A program made the translations under genes and the position numbers. The notes under the pieces are model-generated. The model ran no database searches. It saw only the letters and a list, made by a program, of their open reading frames with translations, and was not told the DNA's origin. Below are positions 44,463 to 52,518 of a stretch of DNA of 52,700 nt, in pieces. Origin of the DNA: Citreicella sp. C3M06. GTDB lineage: Bacteria > Pseudomonadota > Alphaproteobacteria > Rhodobacterales > Rhodobacteraceae. The stretch is from positions 1 to 52,700 of the forward strand of contig NZ_JAHKQA010000016.1 in NCBI RefSeq assembly GCF_018860705.1, written 5' to 3'. The first letter of the stretch is position 1, and every line of letters starts with the position of its first letter.

Positions 44463-46061
44463 GTGCCCAGCTCTGCCACCACCTTCGGGGCCCTGCCCGC
44501 CCGAGGCCTCAACCCTGCCGGGCTTGCCACCTTTGCCTTGCTTGTCATCGCGTCGCTGCCGGTGTTCTGGCTGGGCTTTCAATCGCTGGCCTCGGCCTGG
44601 TCGACGCCGGAATACAGCCACGGGCCGCTGATCCCGCTGATCTCGCTCTACCTGTTCCTGCGCGAATTGCGCCACGCGCCGCCGCGTGATGCGGCGGCGC
44701 CGGTGACACGCTGGCCGGGGCTTGTGGTGATCGCGCTGGGGCTGGGCATCGGCATTCTCGGCAATCTGGTGCGCATCCCCGACGTGGTGACCTATGGCTT
44801 CATCCTCTGGGTGGGCGGACTGGTGCTGACGGTGATGGGCTGGCAGCGCGGGCGCAAACACCAGCTGCCGGTGCTGCATCTGGTGTTCATGCTGCCGCTG
44901 CCGCAGTTCCTCTACTGGCACATGACCATCGCGTTGCAGCTGATCAGCTCTGAACTGGGGGTGTGGTTCATTCGCCTTGCCCAGATCCCGGTGTTCCTTG
45001 AGGGCAACGTGATCGACCTTGGGGTCTACAAGCTGCAGGTGGCCGAGGCGTGTTCCGGGCTGCGCTACCTGTTCCCGATCCTGAGCTTCAGCTACCTGAC
45101 GGCAATCCTGTATCGCGGCCCGTTCTGGCACAAGGCGCTGCTGTTCCTCACGGCGGCGCCGCTGACGGTGTTCATGAACGCCTTTCGCATCGGGGTGATC
45201 GGCATTCTGGTCAATCATTTCGGCATCGCACAGGCCGAAGGCTTCCTTCATGTCTTTGAGGGCTGGGTGATCTTTGGCGCCTGCGTGGCGCTGCTGTTCC
45301 TGCTGGCGGTGATCCTGCAACACACCACGCGCAACCCCAAGACGCTGGCCGACACCATCGATCTGGATTTCGACGGGCTTGGCGGAGAGGCCGCCCGCGT
45401 GCTGCGCATCCCGCTGAGCAAGGGGCTGGTGGCGGCAACGCTGCTGTCGGTGGCCATCGCGGGCAGCTGGCTGCTGGCCCCCACCCCCGAGCGCGAGCGC
45501 ATCGTGCGGGAAAACTTTGTCCATTTCCCCCGCGCCATCGGGGATTGGCAGGGGCTGTTCTCGTCGCTCGATCAGGAAACGCGCGATGTGCTCAAGGCCT
45601 CTGATTACATCAACGTCACCTATTCGTCGCCAGACGTGGCGCAGCCGGTGAATTTCTTCGCCGCCTATTATACCACCCAGACCGAAGGCGCGGGCATCCA
45701 TTCCCCCGAGGTCTGCCTGCCGGTCGGCGGCTGGGAGATGTTCTCTCTGGACACGGTGCCGGTGAGCATGCCGGACACCCCCTATGGCGATTTCATGGTC
45801 AACCGCGCGGTGATCCAGAAGGGGCTGACGAAACAGATGGTCTATTACTGGTTCGAACAGCGCGGCCAGCGGATGACCAATGATTACGCGGTCAAGGCCA
45901 GCGTGGTCTGGGACGGGCTGACACGCGGGCGGGCCGATGGCGCGCTGGTGCGGTTTGTCACCCCCATGGCCCGCGGCGAGTCCGACGCCTCGGCCGAGGC
46001 CCGCCTGCAGGGCTTCATGGCCGAGCTGCTGCCGGGCTTGCCGCGCTACATCCCCGAATGA
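44463..46061 (+). CDS. xrtD: Exosortase, VPLPA-CTERM-specific (XrtD type), fused to EpsI domain
   Basis: A 532-residue membrane protease/transpeptidase that should cut the VPLPA-CTERM signal. The N-terminal part (about 20-290) has eight or so helices with the catalytic residues Cys197 in [13 protein letters not shown], Arg242 in MNAFRIGVI and His263 in LHVFEGWV. The C-terminal part (about 340-525) is an EpsI domain with [16 protein letters not shown] (Cys418). The fusion of exosortase with EpsI is the XrtD arrangement. The GTG at 44463 has AGAGG seven bases upstream and is preferred to the longer frame. A likely substrate is on the same plasmid at 35432. It is followed by a rhomboid gene with a one-base gap. 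Confidence 0.88.
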   Translation: MPSSATTFGALPARGLNPAGLATFALLVIASLPVFWLGFQSLASAWSTPEYSHGPLIPLISLYLFLRELRHAPPRDAAAPVTRWPGLVVIALGLGIGILGNLVRIPDVVTYGFILWVGGLVLTVMGWQRGRKHQLPVLHLVFMLPLPQFLYWHMTIALQLISSELGVWFIRLAQIPVFLEGNVIDLGVYKLQVAEACSGLRYLFPILSFSYLTAILYRGPFWHKALLFLTAAPLTVFMNAFRIGVIGILVNHFGIAQAEGFLHVFEGWVIFGACVALLFLLAVILQHTTRNPKTLADTIDLDFDGLGGEAARVLRIPLSKGLVAATLLSVAIAGSWLLAPTPERERIVRENFVHFPRAIGDWQGLFSSLDQETRDVLKASDYINVTYSSPDVAQPVNFFAAYYTTQTEGAGIHSPEVCLPVGGWEMFSLDTVPVSMPDTPYGDFMVNRAVIQKGLTKQMVYYWFEQRGQRMTNDYAVKASVVWDGLTRGRADGALVRFVTPMARGESDASAEARLQGFMAELLPGLPRYIPE

Positions 46062-46062
46062 C

Positions 46063-46722
46063 ATGACCCGCCGCCCCCCCGCGACAGGCCCGGCCAGCAT
46101 GCGCGCGGCGCGCGGGGTCTGGATCGGCCTTGCTGCCGTCTTCGTGCTGGTCGAGGCAACGCTGTCGGGGGCGGATGCCGGGCTGTGGGGCAGCCCGCTG
46201 TGGCGTCCTCTGGCCTATCAATACGGCGGGTTCTGGGCCGGGCTGCTGCACGGCTGGCAGGCCAATTATCCCATGCAGCCGCTGGCGATGTTCGTGACCT
46301 ACCCGTGCCTGCACGCCGGCTGGCAGCATCTGCTTGGCAATTTGCTGGTGTTCGGCTGGCTGGGCGAGCAGCTCGGGCGCAGCTTTGGCGCGGCGCGGCT
46401 GGCGGCCCTGCTGGCGATCTCGGCGCTTGGCGGCGGGCTGGCCTTTGGCCTGCTGGCCACGAGCCCGCGCCCGATGGTGGGCGCCTCGGGCGCGATCCTC
46501 GGGATGGTTGCCGCATGGATCGCCGCCGAAGCCCACCAGATGGCGCGCGACGGCCAGCCCCGCGCCCGCATCCTGCGCATGTGCGCCAGCCGCAGCGCTG
46601 CGGTGCTGGCGCTGAACCTTGTCGCCACCTGGTTCGAGGCGGGCGGGCTGGCCTGGGAAACCCATCTGGGCGGCTTTGTTGCCGCTGCGCTGGCGCTTAC
46701 GGTGCTAAGGCCCCTGCCCTAG
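46063..46722 (+). CDS. Rhomboid-family intramembrane serine protease
   Basis: A 219-residue membrane protein. The catalytic Ser142 is in GASGAILGM and His201 in WETHLGGF. The conserved HAGWQHLLGN segment (84-93) carries the oxyanion residues. There are six or so helices, as in bacterial rhomboids. The start at 46063 is one base after the exosortase stop, so the two proteins are made together. A rhomboid next to an exosortase suggests a second proteolytic step on the sorting signal or on the released helix. The gene shares the CTAG stop bases (46719-46722) with the convergent sugar transferase gene. Activity is well supported, the substrate is a guess. Confidence 0.83.
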   Translation: MTRRPPATGPASMRAARGVWIGLAAVFVLVEATLSGADAGLWGSPLWRPLAYQYGGFWAGLLHGWQANYPMQPLAMFVTYPCLHAGWQHLLGNLLVFGWLGEQLGRSFGAARLAALLAISALGGGLAFGLLATSPRPMVGASGAILGMVAAWIAAEAHQMARDGQPRARILRMCASRSAAVLALNLVATWFEAGGLAWETHLGGFVAAALALTVLRPLP

Positions 46723-47384
46723 CGCCCCGTGCAGCGGCACACCACCGCCACCGTCGCGGCCAGCAACGCCAGATCCTGACGCAGCGACAGGCGCCGGTGG
46801 TACAGCGTGTCGAAACTGGCGCGGGCGGCAAAGCTGCTTTGATTGCGGGCCGCGACCTGCCACAGGCCGGTGACGCCGGGGCGCAGGCGGTAATAGGCGC
46901 GCCCCTGATACAGCGCGCGCTGGCTGTCCATCATCGGGCGCGGGCCGACAAGGCTCATGTCGCCGCGCAGCACGTTCCACAGCTGCGGCAATTCATCCAT
47001 CGAGGTCTTGCGGATGATCCGCCCGACCGCGGTGATGCGCGGATCATGGCTCAGCTTCTGGCTATGTTCCCATTCCGCCCGCGCCTCGGCATTGGCGGCA
47101 AGATGCTCGGCCAGCAGCCGATCGGCATCGGGCTGCATCGAGCGCAGTTTCCACATCCGATACAGCCGCCCTCCCTGCCCGACCCGCAACTGCGTGTAGA
47201 ACGGCGAGCCGCCATCGCAGGCCACCGCGATCATCAGCGGCAGCAGCACAATCAGAATTGCCGGAGCCGCCAGCAGCACGAGGCAAAGATCCAGCGCCCG
47301 TTTTCCGCCCCTGCGGTAAATGCCGCCGCGCCGTAGATCTGTGGTCGCCGGGGCGAGCCCCGGCGTGTCGCATTCCATCGCCAT
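46719..47384 (-). CDS. Initiating undecaprenyl-phosphate sugar transferase (WcaJ/ExoY-like)
   Basis: A 221-residue membrane-bound enzyme that puts the first sugar phosphate on undecaprenyl phosphate and so starts each repeat unit. It has one N-terminal hydrophobic hairpin (about residues 35-55, LDLCLVLLAAPAILIVLL), then YRMWKLRSM, IRKTSMDELPQLWNVLRGDM, SLVGPRPMM and RPGVTGLWQV, all conserved in the family. The ATG at 47384 has GCAGGAG nine bases upstream, which decides against the TTG at 47402. It lies alone between the rhomboid gene and a small membrane protein gene. It is the only initiating enzyme in the window. Confidence 0.9.
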   Translation of the reverse strand: MAMECDTPGLAPATTDLRRGGIYRRGGKRALDLCLVLLAAPAILIVLLPLMIAVACDGGSPFYTQLRVGQGGRLYRMWKLRSMQPDADRLLAEHLAANAEARAEWEHSQKLSHDPRITAVGRIIRKTSMDELPQLWNVLRGDMSLVGPRPMMDSQRALYQGRAYYRLRPGVTGLWQVAARNQSSFAARASFDTLYHRRLSLRQDLALLAATVAVVCRCTGR

Positions 47385-47458
47385 GCCAGTACACTCCTGC
47401 AATGCAAGGTTGTTGCGGGCAAAAACCCAAAATCGTCAACACGGGGGAAATCGCGGCT

Positions 47459-47656
47459 TCAGCTGTCCTGAGGCTTCGAGCGGTAACAGATCACCATGAC
47501 CGCCACCACTGCCGGCCACACCGTGCACAGCAGATATCCCCCAAACAGATGCAGCAAACTTTTCGCACCCCTGCTGCGATGCTCCCGAAAGGTCAGGAAC
47601 AACGCCGAAAATGTCACAATCGCGTATAACACTAGGAAAATATTCCAGATTTCCAA
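47459..47656 (-). CDS. Small two-helix membrane protein of unknown function
   Basis: A 65-residue protein from a TTG at 47656 with GGCGGA about six bases upstream; an ATG at 47740 gives a 93-residue form whose extra N-terminus is polar and less likely. Two hydrophobic helices, about 4-22 (WNIFLVLYAIVTFSALFL) and 37-58 (LFGGYLLCTVWPAVVAVMV), flank a basic loop RSRGAK. It is upstream of the initiating sugar transferase on the same strand, 74 bases away, and could be a partner of it or of the exosortase. I do not recognise the family. Confidence 0.5.
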   Translation of the reverse strand: MEIWNIFLVLYAIVTFSALFLTFREHRSRGAKSLLHLFGGYLLCTVWPAVVAVMVICYRSKPQDS

Positions 47657-47903
47657 GTTTCGTCCGCCTTTTGTGCCGTCCTCAGCCTGGTGAAATTCGC
47701 CCGGCCATGGTGCCACCCGAACTGTCGTCCAGGAATACACCCATGACGAGAGCTAGCGGAGCCGCCCGATCCAAATCAACCCAAATCGAGGATATTCTGC
47801 ATCTGCAGCATTGTAGACACAGAAGGGACAATCTCCTGCGCACAACTACTAGGAGATTCCTAAAAAACAGGCATTCGCACAACAGCCCCCTTGACAGTCG
47901 GCT
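47657..47903. promoter_or_regulatory. Gap between glycosyltransferase and small membrane protein genes
   Basis: About 247 bp, with a somewhat lower GC content than its surroundings. It contains the inverted repeat AGGAGATTCCT (near 47850-47860) and TTGACAG at 47892-47898, which could be a -35 box on the plus strand without a matching gene. The upstream region of the small membrane protein and sugar transferase lies here, but I see no convincing promoter. Confidence 0.25.
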
Positions 47904-49211
47904 TCAGGGAGTCGATGCGTGCGGGTCCGACGACTTCTGCGGCACGGTGCCGGTCTTGCCGGGATGCAACTTGCCGAAGACACGGTCATACGCAGCCAGC
48001 AAATGCGGGGCCGATGCGCTCCACGACAGCGATTCCAGCACTCGGTCCCGGCCCTTGCGGCCCAGTTCGGCGGCCATCTCCGGGTCTTCGATCAGCCGGG
48101 CGATCTGGCGGGCGAAATCGCGCGGATCATTGGCCTCGGCATACAGCGCCGCATCGGCGGCACTGGCGCGCCCCTCGGTCAGATCGAACTGCACCAGCGG
48201 CTTTTCCAGGGTCATGTATTCCATGACCTTGTTCATGGTCGAGATGTCGTTCATCGCGTTCTTGGGATCGGGCGCGACGCCGATGTCGATTTCATTGAGG
48301 ATCGCCAGCAGCTCCTCGCCATAGCGCGCCCCGGCAAAGGTCACCCGCTCGCTCAGCCCGCGCGCCGCGACATCCGCCTGAACCGTGGCCACATGCGGCC
48401 CGAAGCCCACGATCACCAGCCGCACGTCGTCATGGCCCATCTCACGACCAAGAATGTCCAGCGCCTCGACCAGCAGGTCCATGCCCTCTTGCTGGCCGAT
48501 CACGCCGACATAGCCCAGCACCGTCTTTGCGCCCTGCCGGATGCTGGTGTCGCCCGGCCCCGGCTGGAACTTGTCGATGCGCGGCGCCGAGCGCACGGTG
48601 AACACGTCCTCTGGAGACATGCGACCGCGGTTGATGGCGATCTGGCGAAAGCTCTCGTTGGTCGAAATCGACACGTCAGCCACGGCAAAGGTCAGCCGTT
48701 CGAACAACAGCATCACCCGCCACAGCAGCCCGCGGCGACCGAACTTGGCCTCGAACAGTTCGGGGCAGACATCGTGGTGGTCGAACAGGTACCGGACGCC
48801 GGACATCTTGTAGCGCAGCGCCAGAAGGAAGATCAGGTCCGGCGGGTTGCAGCCGTGGATCACATCGAAACCACGCTCGCGCCGGATCACCCGCGCCAGC
48901 CGGAACCAGTAGCGGATCGCCAGAAGATATTCGCGGGCATAGGCGATTGCCCCGGAATGGGCCTCGGGCAGCTCGGGGTGACGGTAGATATGCACCCCGT
49001 CGATCTCTTCGTAGGGCGCATCCCAGCCGCGCCCCTGCGGGCAGATCACCGAGACCTCGTAGCCGGCCTGAACCAGCGTTGACGCCTCGAGCCAGACACG
49101 CCGGTCAAGCGGCAAGGGCAGGTTTTCGACGACGATGAGAACGCGGCGGGGCATCAGCAGGCGCAGATCGGTTTGCGCATCGGGAGGGCTCTGGAGGGAT
49201 GCATCATGCAA
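47904..49211 (-). CDS. Glycosyltransferase family 4 (GT-B fold)
   Basis: A 435-residue glycosyltransferase. The start of the fold is RVLIVVENLPLPLDRRVWLEA, with VIHGCNPPDLIFLLA and LFDHHDVCPELFEAKFG typical of a bacterial subgroup of GT4. The donor half shows TVLGYVGVIGQQEGMDLLV and NDISTMNKVMEYMTLEKPLV, where the expected E-x7-E motif is changed. The ATG at 49211 is used; an ATG at 49154 just before the fold is a fair alternative, as neither has a strong ribosome site. The gene faces away from the partition region and probably belongs to the sugar transferase unit. Specificity unknown. Confidence 0.84.
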   Translation of the reverse strand: MHDASLQSPPDAQTDLRLLMPRRVLIVVENLPLPLDRRVWLEASTLVQAGYEVSVICPQGRGWDAPYEEIDGVHIYRHPELPEAHSGAIAYAREYLLAIRYWFRLARVIRRERGFDVIHGCNPPDLIFLLALRYKMSGVRYLFDHHDVCPELFEAKFGRRGLLWRVMLLFERLTFAVADVSISTNESFRQIAINRGRMSPEDVFTVRSAPRIDKFQPGPGDTSIRQGAKTVLGYVGVIGQQEGMDLLVEALDILGREMGHDDVRLVIVGFGPHVATVQADVAARGLSERVTFAGARYGEELLAILNEIDIGVAPDPKNAMNDISTMNKVMEYMTLEKPLVQFDLTEGRASAADAALYAEANDPRDFARQIARLIEDPEMAAELGRKGRDRVLESLSWSASAPHLLAAYDRVFGKLHPGKTGTVPQKSSDPHASTP

Positions 49212-49517
49212 TATGCAACTAGGCAGAGACGTGTATTGATGCGGGGGGATGTCATTTTACAGTGTCTTCCCCCGGGGTATTCGATTTTCAAGACACCCGA
49301 CCGGGACCGCGGGATTGTCTCTACTGCGAGTGTGTTTGGAAAACGTTACTACCGTCAGACACAGGCTCGAACAAGCGGGTTGTGCTCCTTAAACCAGTTG
49401 CTTTTGCGGAAAAATACCCTCTGAGGTGTAATGGCAACATCTAAATCAGCCCGAAGATCCTCTCTTCGAAGCGCGGTCCAATCCACCGTGCCCGGCCTGA
49501 AACTGTGCAGAAGATAT
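49212..49517. other. Non-coding stretch before the partition repeats
   Basis: This region leads from the last glycosyltransferase toward the parA control repeats. It contains a G-run (49240-49246) and a C-run (49268-49273) that can pair as an imperfect hairpin near 49240-49275. I see no gene, and no clear promoter for the minus-strand glycosyltransferase. Confidence 0.3.
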
Positions 49518-49556
49518 ACTACCTGACAGCTATCCAAATAGTATCTGTCAGGTAGT
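49518..49556. repeat. 12-bp perfect inverted repeat upstream of parA
   Basis: ACTACCTGACAG at 49518-49529 is the exact reverse complement of 49545-49556, with a 15-base spacer. The outer-to-outer distance of 39 bases fits two DNA-bound dimers or a stem-loop. It belongs to the same repeat-rich, AT-richer area as the palindromes that follow and may be part of the partition site or parA operator. Confidence 0.7.
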
Positions 49557-49566
49557 CAAATAGTAG

Positions 49567-49694
49567 CCGATAGCTATCGGATATCTTCTAGCAAGCCGTT
49601 AGCTATCGGCTATCATTTGGATAGCGTGCGGCAAGATCACAGCTACCAGATAGCTAACCGATAGCTCATGACGCATCGGTCCGGATCGGCTATC
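49567..49694. repeat. Cluster of CCGATAGCTATCGG-type palindromes, candidate centromere/operator
   Basis: The perfect palindrome CCGATAGCTATCGG is at 49567-49580. A variant GCCGTTAGCTATCGGC (one mismatch) is at 49595-49610, and related GATAGC/GCTATC halves occur at about 49620 and 49649-49666. ATCGGCTATC occurs at 49605-49614 and again at 49685-49694. They lie directly upstream of parA, where a partition protein or its partner would bind. A role as parS-like centromere plus promoter operator is inferred from place and symmetry. Confidence 0.6.
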
Positions 49695-49740
49695 CTTGGT
49701 CCACAATCATAAAAACCACATCCATGAGGGAGCAGTTCTC

Positions 49741-50424
49741 ATGCCGGTCATTTCCTTCGCCAACCCCAAGGGCGGGGCAGGCAAGACCACCACCGCGCTT
49801 CTTCTCGCGCTCGAGCTTGCCGAACGCGGGGCGCAGGTCTGTGTCATCGATGCCGATCCCGAACGCTGGATCTCGCAATGGGGCGGGCTGCCGGGCAAGC
49901 CCGAGGGCATCACCATCCTTGGCGACATCACCGAGGACAGCATCGTCGAGCGCATCGACGAGGCGGCGCAGGACGCGCAATTCGTCATCGTCGATCTTGA
50001 GGGCACCGCCAGCCTGATGGTCGCCAATGCCATCGGCATGTCCGATCTCGTGGTCATCCCGCTGCAAGGCTCGTCGATGGATGCCAAGGGCGGCGCCAAG
50101 ACCATTCGCCTGATCCGCAACCAGGAACGCATGGCGCGCCGCAGCATCCCGCATGCGGTGGCGCTGACGCGCACCTCTGCCGCGGTCACCTCGCGGGCGA
50201 TGAAGAACGTGCAGGCCCAGCTGTCGCAGGCCGGGATCGAGGTTTTCGCCACGCCCATCGTCGAGCGCGCCGCCTTTCGCGACCTGTTCGACTATGGCGG
50301 CACGCTCGGGGCGCTCGATCCGGCGCTGGTCAGCAATGTTGCAAAAGCGCAGGCCAACGCCCGCGCCTTTGCCGGCGAGGTGCTGGCGCGGCTCAAGGCC
50401 GTCCGCATGGCGGAGGTGGGCTGA
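49741..50424 (+). CDS. parA: ParA-family plasmid partition ATPase
   Basis: A 227-residue ATPase that would drive segregation of the plasmid. The deviant Walker A KGGAGKTTT begins at Lys10. CVIDADPERWIS follows, then VIVDLEGTASLMVANA as the Walker B area. It is of the small ParA (VirC1/ParA-Ib-like) kind without an N-terminal DNA-binding domain, so it needs a DNA-binding partner. The ATG at 49741 has GGGAG ten bases upstream. The stop overlaps the start of the next gene (TGATG). The palindromic repeats just upstream are the likely regulatory and centromere DNA. Confidence 0.92.
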   Translation: MPVISFANPKGGAGKTTTALLLALELAERGAQVCVIDADPERWISQWGGLPGKPEGITILGDITEDSIVERIDEAAQDAQFVIVDLEGTASLMVANAIGMSDLVVIPLQGSSMDAKGGAKTIRLIRNQERMARRSIPHAVALTRTSAAVTSRAMKNVQAQLSQAGIEVFATPIVERAAFRDLFDYGGTLGALDPALVSNVAKAQANARAFAGEVLARLKAVRMAEVG

Positions 50425-50879
50425 TGAGCGGACAGGCAGACAAGGCACCGGGCCGCGCCAATCTCGGTTTCGCAGGGGGGTTTGACGACGAGCTCGACCG
50501 TTTCGATCCGGCAGAATGGAGCGCGCCGCGCCAACCCCGCCCGAAACCGGCCCCCGAAACCCAGGCAGCCTCGCGCCAGCTGGCCGAAGCGACGGGCTTC
50601 CGCTCCCGCGAGCCGGGGGCAGGGGAGGGGGGTTCCAGACGCAAGGCGGCCCCGAAACCGGACACAGACCCCAACACAGAATCCAAGCCCGCACCGCGCC
50701 CGCAGCGCCGCCGCCGCACCGGACGCAACGCGCAGTTCAACATCAAGGCCAGACCCGAGACCATCGAGGCCTTCTGTGCCGTCGCCGACGCCCACGGCTG
50801 GGGTCTCGGCGAGACGCTGGAACACGCGGTGACGCTTCTGGCGGCGGATCTCGAGGCGCGCGGCAAGCGCCGGGGCTGA
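50424..50879 (+). CDS. Small ParB-like partner protein of the RepA plasmid
   Basis: A 151-residue protein coupled to parA by TGATG. Residues 1-95 are polar and rich in Pro, Ala, Arg and Glu, probably disordered. Residues 96-140 (RTGRNAQFNIKARPETIEAF, then GLGETLEHAVTLLAADL) look like a ribbon-helix-helix DNA-binding domain, as in small ParB/ParG-type proteins. It lacks the ParB/Spo0J helix-turn-helix. It should bind the repeats upstream of parA. The assignment rests on position, size and the helical end. A hairpin follows at 50903. Confidence 0.65.
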   Translation: MSGQADKAPGRANLGFAGGFDDELDRFDPAEWSAPRQPRPKPAPETQAASRQLAEATGFRSREPGAGEGGSRRKAAPKPDTDPNTESKPAPRPQRRRRTGRNAQFNIKARPETIEAFCAVADAHGWGLGETLEHAVTLLAADLEARGKRRG

Positions 50880-50902
50880 CCGGCGATCTCGTCTGCGCCT
50901 GC

Positions 50903-50940
50903 GATGCCGCGTTCCCTGCCGGGCGCGGCATCCGTCGTTT
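50903..50940 (+). terminator. Probable terminator of the parA operon
   Basis: GATGCCGCG (50903-50911) pairs perfectly with CGCGGCATC (50924-50932) around a 12-base loop, followed by CGTCGTTTT. It lies 24 bases after the partner gene. The T-run is short and offset, so strength is uncertain. Confidence 0.5.
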
Positions 50941-50989
50941 TCCGAGTCGTTTCACAGCCTTGCGGGGCAGGGGATTTGCCCTGCGACAG

Positions 50990-51093
50990 ACCATTCGGCG
51001 GCGCGAGGGGTGTTATATATGGGTTAAATAAGGTGTTACGCCCGTTTTGAGGCCTGTTTTTAATTTATCTTTCAACAACTTGCAGACACCCCC
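50990..51093. other. AT-rich segment beside the iterons, likely origin melting region
   Basis: The stretch around GTTATATATGGGTTAAATAAGG and TTTTTAATTTATCTTTCAAC (parts of about 51010-51078) is markedly richer in A and T than the genes beside it. It borders the first iteron set, which is the usual place for the DNA-unwinding element of an iteron plasmid. I see no perfect DnaA box. Confidence 0.5.
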
Positions 51094-51157
51094 CGTGTGT
51101 AAAGTGGTGATTCTGCGTGTGTAAAGTGGTGATTCGCCGTGTGCAAAGTGGTGATTC
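51094..51157 (+). repeat. Iteron set A: three direct repeats at exact 22-bp spacing
   Basis: CGTGTGTAAAGTGGTGATTC starts at 51094 and 51116, and the variant CGTGTGCAAAGTGGTGATTC at 51138. The repeats are 20 bases with two-base gaps, so they sit on one face of the helix. Such iterons bind the RepA initiator at the origin. They lie about 210 bp before repA. Confidence 0.88.
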
Positions 51158-51250
51158 TACTTCGATTCGCAACTCATGCGGGAAAACCGACTCCGCTGTC
51201 CTAAAACTCTGGTCGTTCCGCCTTTGGCTTTGCCATTTCGGAGCCGATTG

Positions 51251-51347
51251 CGTGTGTGAAGTGTCGAAGCGACTGTGTGCGAAGTGTCGTTTCCAAGCTG
51301 GACGTGTGTGAAGTGTCGTTGTACGGTCGAACGTGTGTGAAGTGTCG
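51251..51347 (+). repeat. Iteron set B: four direct repeats just before repA
   Basis: CGTGTGTGAAGTGTCG starts at 51251, 51303 and 51332, and the variant TGTGTGCGAAGTGTCG at 51274. The spacing is 23, 29 and 29 bases. They share CGTGTGT and AAGTG with set A but differ at the end. Being between set A and the repA start, they may control repA transcription as well as origin firing. Confidence 0.88.
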
Positions 51348-51363
51348 AAGCGAGGGCCCGAGA

Positions 51364-52392
51364 ATGACGATTGCATCGCCGCTGCTGCCGGACCGCCACC
51401 CGCAGGGCGACTTCTTCGTCTGCGACATCCTCGATGCCGCGCCCAAGGGCGACATTGGCTCGATGGAACACCCGATCTTCTCGCTCAGCACCAAGCCGGA
51501 CACGAGGCCGCGCAAATACGAGCACAACGGCATCACCGTCGAGATCAAGCCATCCATCGACGGGCTGGCCACGGTGCATGACCGGGACGTGCTGATCTAC
51601 TGCATCTCGGCGCTGATCAAGGGCATGAACGAGGGCAAGGAGCCGCAGCAGGTGATCCGCTTTCAGGCCGCCGACCTGCTCAAGGCCACCAACCGCATGA
51701 CCACCGGGCGCGGCTACACCCTGCTGAAGGCGGCGATGGAACGGCTCGCGGGCACGCGGATCTCGACCAATATCAGCACCGGCGGGCAGGAGGTCTTCGA
51801 GACCTTCGGCCTGATCGAACGCGCCAAGATCGTGCGCGAAACCCGCGACGGGCGCATGCAGGAGGTCGAAGTCAAGCTGTCGGACTGGGTGTTCAACGCC
51901 ATCCGCGCCCAAGAGGTGCTGACGCTGTCGCGCGAATATTTCCGCCTGCGCAAGCCGCTGGAACGGCGCATCTACGAACTGGCGCGTAAGCATTGCGGGC
52001 GGCAGCGCGAATGGCGGGTCAGCCTTGCGGTGCTGCAGAAGAAATGTGGATCGGGCTCGACCTTGCGCGAATTCCGCCGCCTCGTGGCGGCGATCGCCGA
52101 CGAGGACGAGAAATTCGGCCACATGCCCGATTACGAAATTCGCATCGACGATGAAAAGGATCATCTGGTGGCGCGCTCGCGCGGCACGGTGGGGCCGGAT
52201 TACGCCGAGGCAATCAGCATCCCGGCGCTGGACCCGGATGTCTATGACATGGCGCGCGCCGCCGCGCCGGGCTGGGACGTGCGGATGATCGAGGCCGAAT
52301 GGCGCGACTGGGCGACCGATTGCCCGCGCAATCCGGAGATGGCCTTTCTGGGATTTTGTCGAAAATGGGCGGAACGACGCGGCGCACCCTGA
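51364..52392 (+). CDS. repA: RepA-type plasmid replication initiator
   Basis: A 342-residue initiator of the RepA (RPA) family of alphaproteobacterial plasmids. The pattern DFFVCDILDAAPKGDIGSMEH, then HNGITVEIKPSIDGLATVHD and RDVLIYCISALIKGMNEGK, is characteristic. It is followed by winged-helix segments including GRGYTLLKAAMERLAGTRIS and YFRLRKPLERRIYELARKHC. The frame continues upstream through the iterons, but the ATG at 51364, after GAGGG, fits the family. It should bind the two iteron sets and start replication. It stands alone after the parA pair, a typical layout of Roseobacter RepA plasmids. Confidence 0.93.
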   Translation: MTIASPLLPDRHPQGDFFVCDILDAAPKGDIGSMEHPIFSLSTKPDTRPRKYEHNGITVEIKPSIDGLATVHDRDVLIYCISALIKGMNEGKEPQQVIRFQAADLLKATNRMTTGRGYTLLKAAMERLAGTRISTNISTGGQEVFETFGLIERAKIVRETRDGRMQEVEVKLSDWVFNAIRAQEVLTLSREYFRLRKPLERRIYELARKHCGRQREWRVSLAVLQKKCGSGSTLREFRRLVAAIADEDEKFGHMPDYEIRIDDEKDHLVARSRGTVGPDYAEAISIPALDPDVYDMARAAAPGWDVRMIEAEWRDWATDCPRNPEMAFLGFCRKWAERRGAP

Positions 52393-52518
52393 CCCGATGC
52401 ACAGGAATTGGGCAGGGCGCTCTTACGGGGCCCCTCGATCCGGATGACGTCCGCCGTGTCTTGAGGCGGTCTTCAAAGGGTTCTACACCGGGCCAAGGCA
52501 CTTGAGAGGAATACCGAG

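Noticed and set aside
44382-46100. Minus-strand frame of 572 codons
   Set aside because: Antisense to the exosortase, whose catalytic residues are all present on the plus strand.
49212-49517. Search for a tRNA or small RNA before the par repeats
   Set aside because: No cloverleaf arms or T-arm signature; only an imperfect G/C hairpin.
51094-51347. Possible CRISPR-like repeats
   Set aside because: Repeats are 16-20 bp with 2-13 bp gaps, no real spacers and no cas genes; they are iterons before repA.
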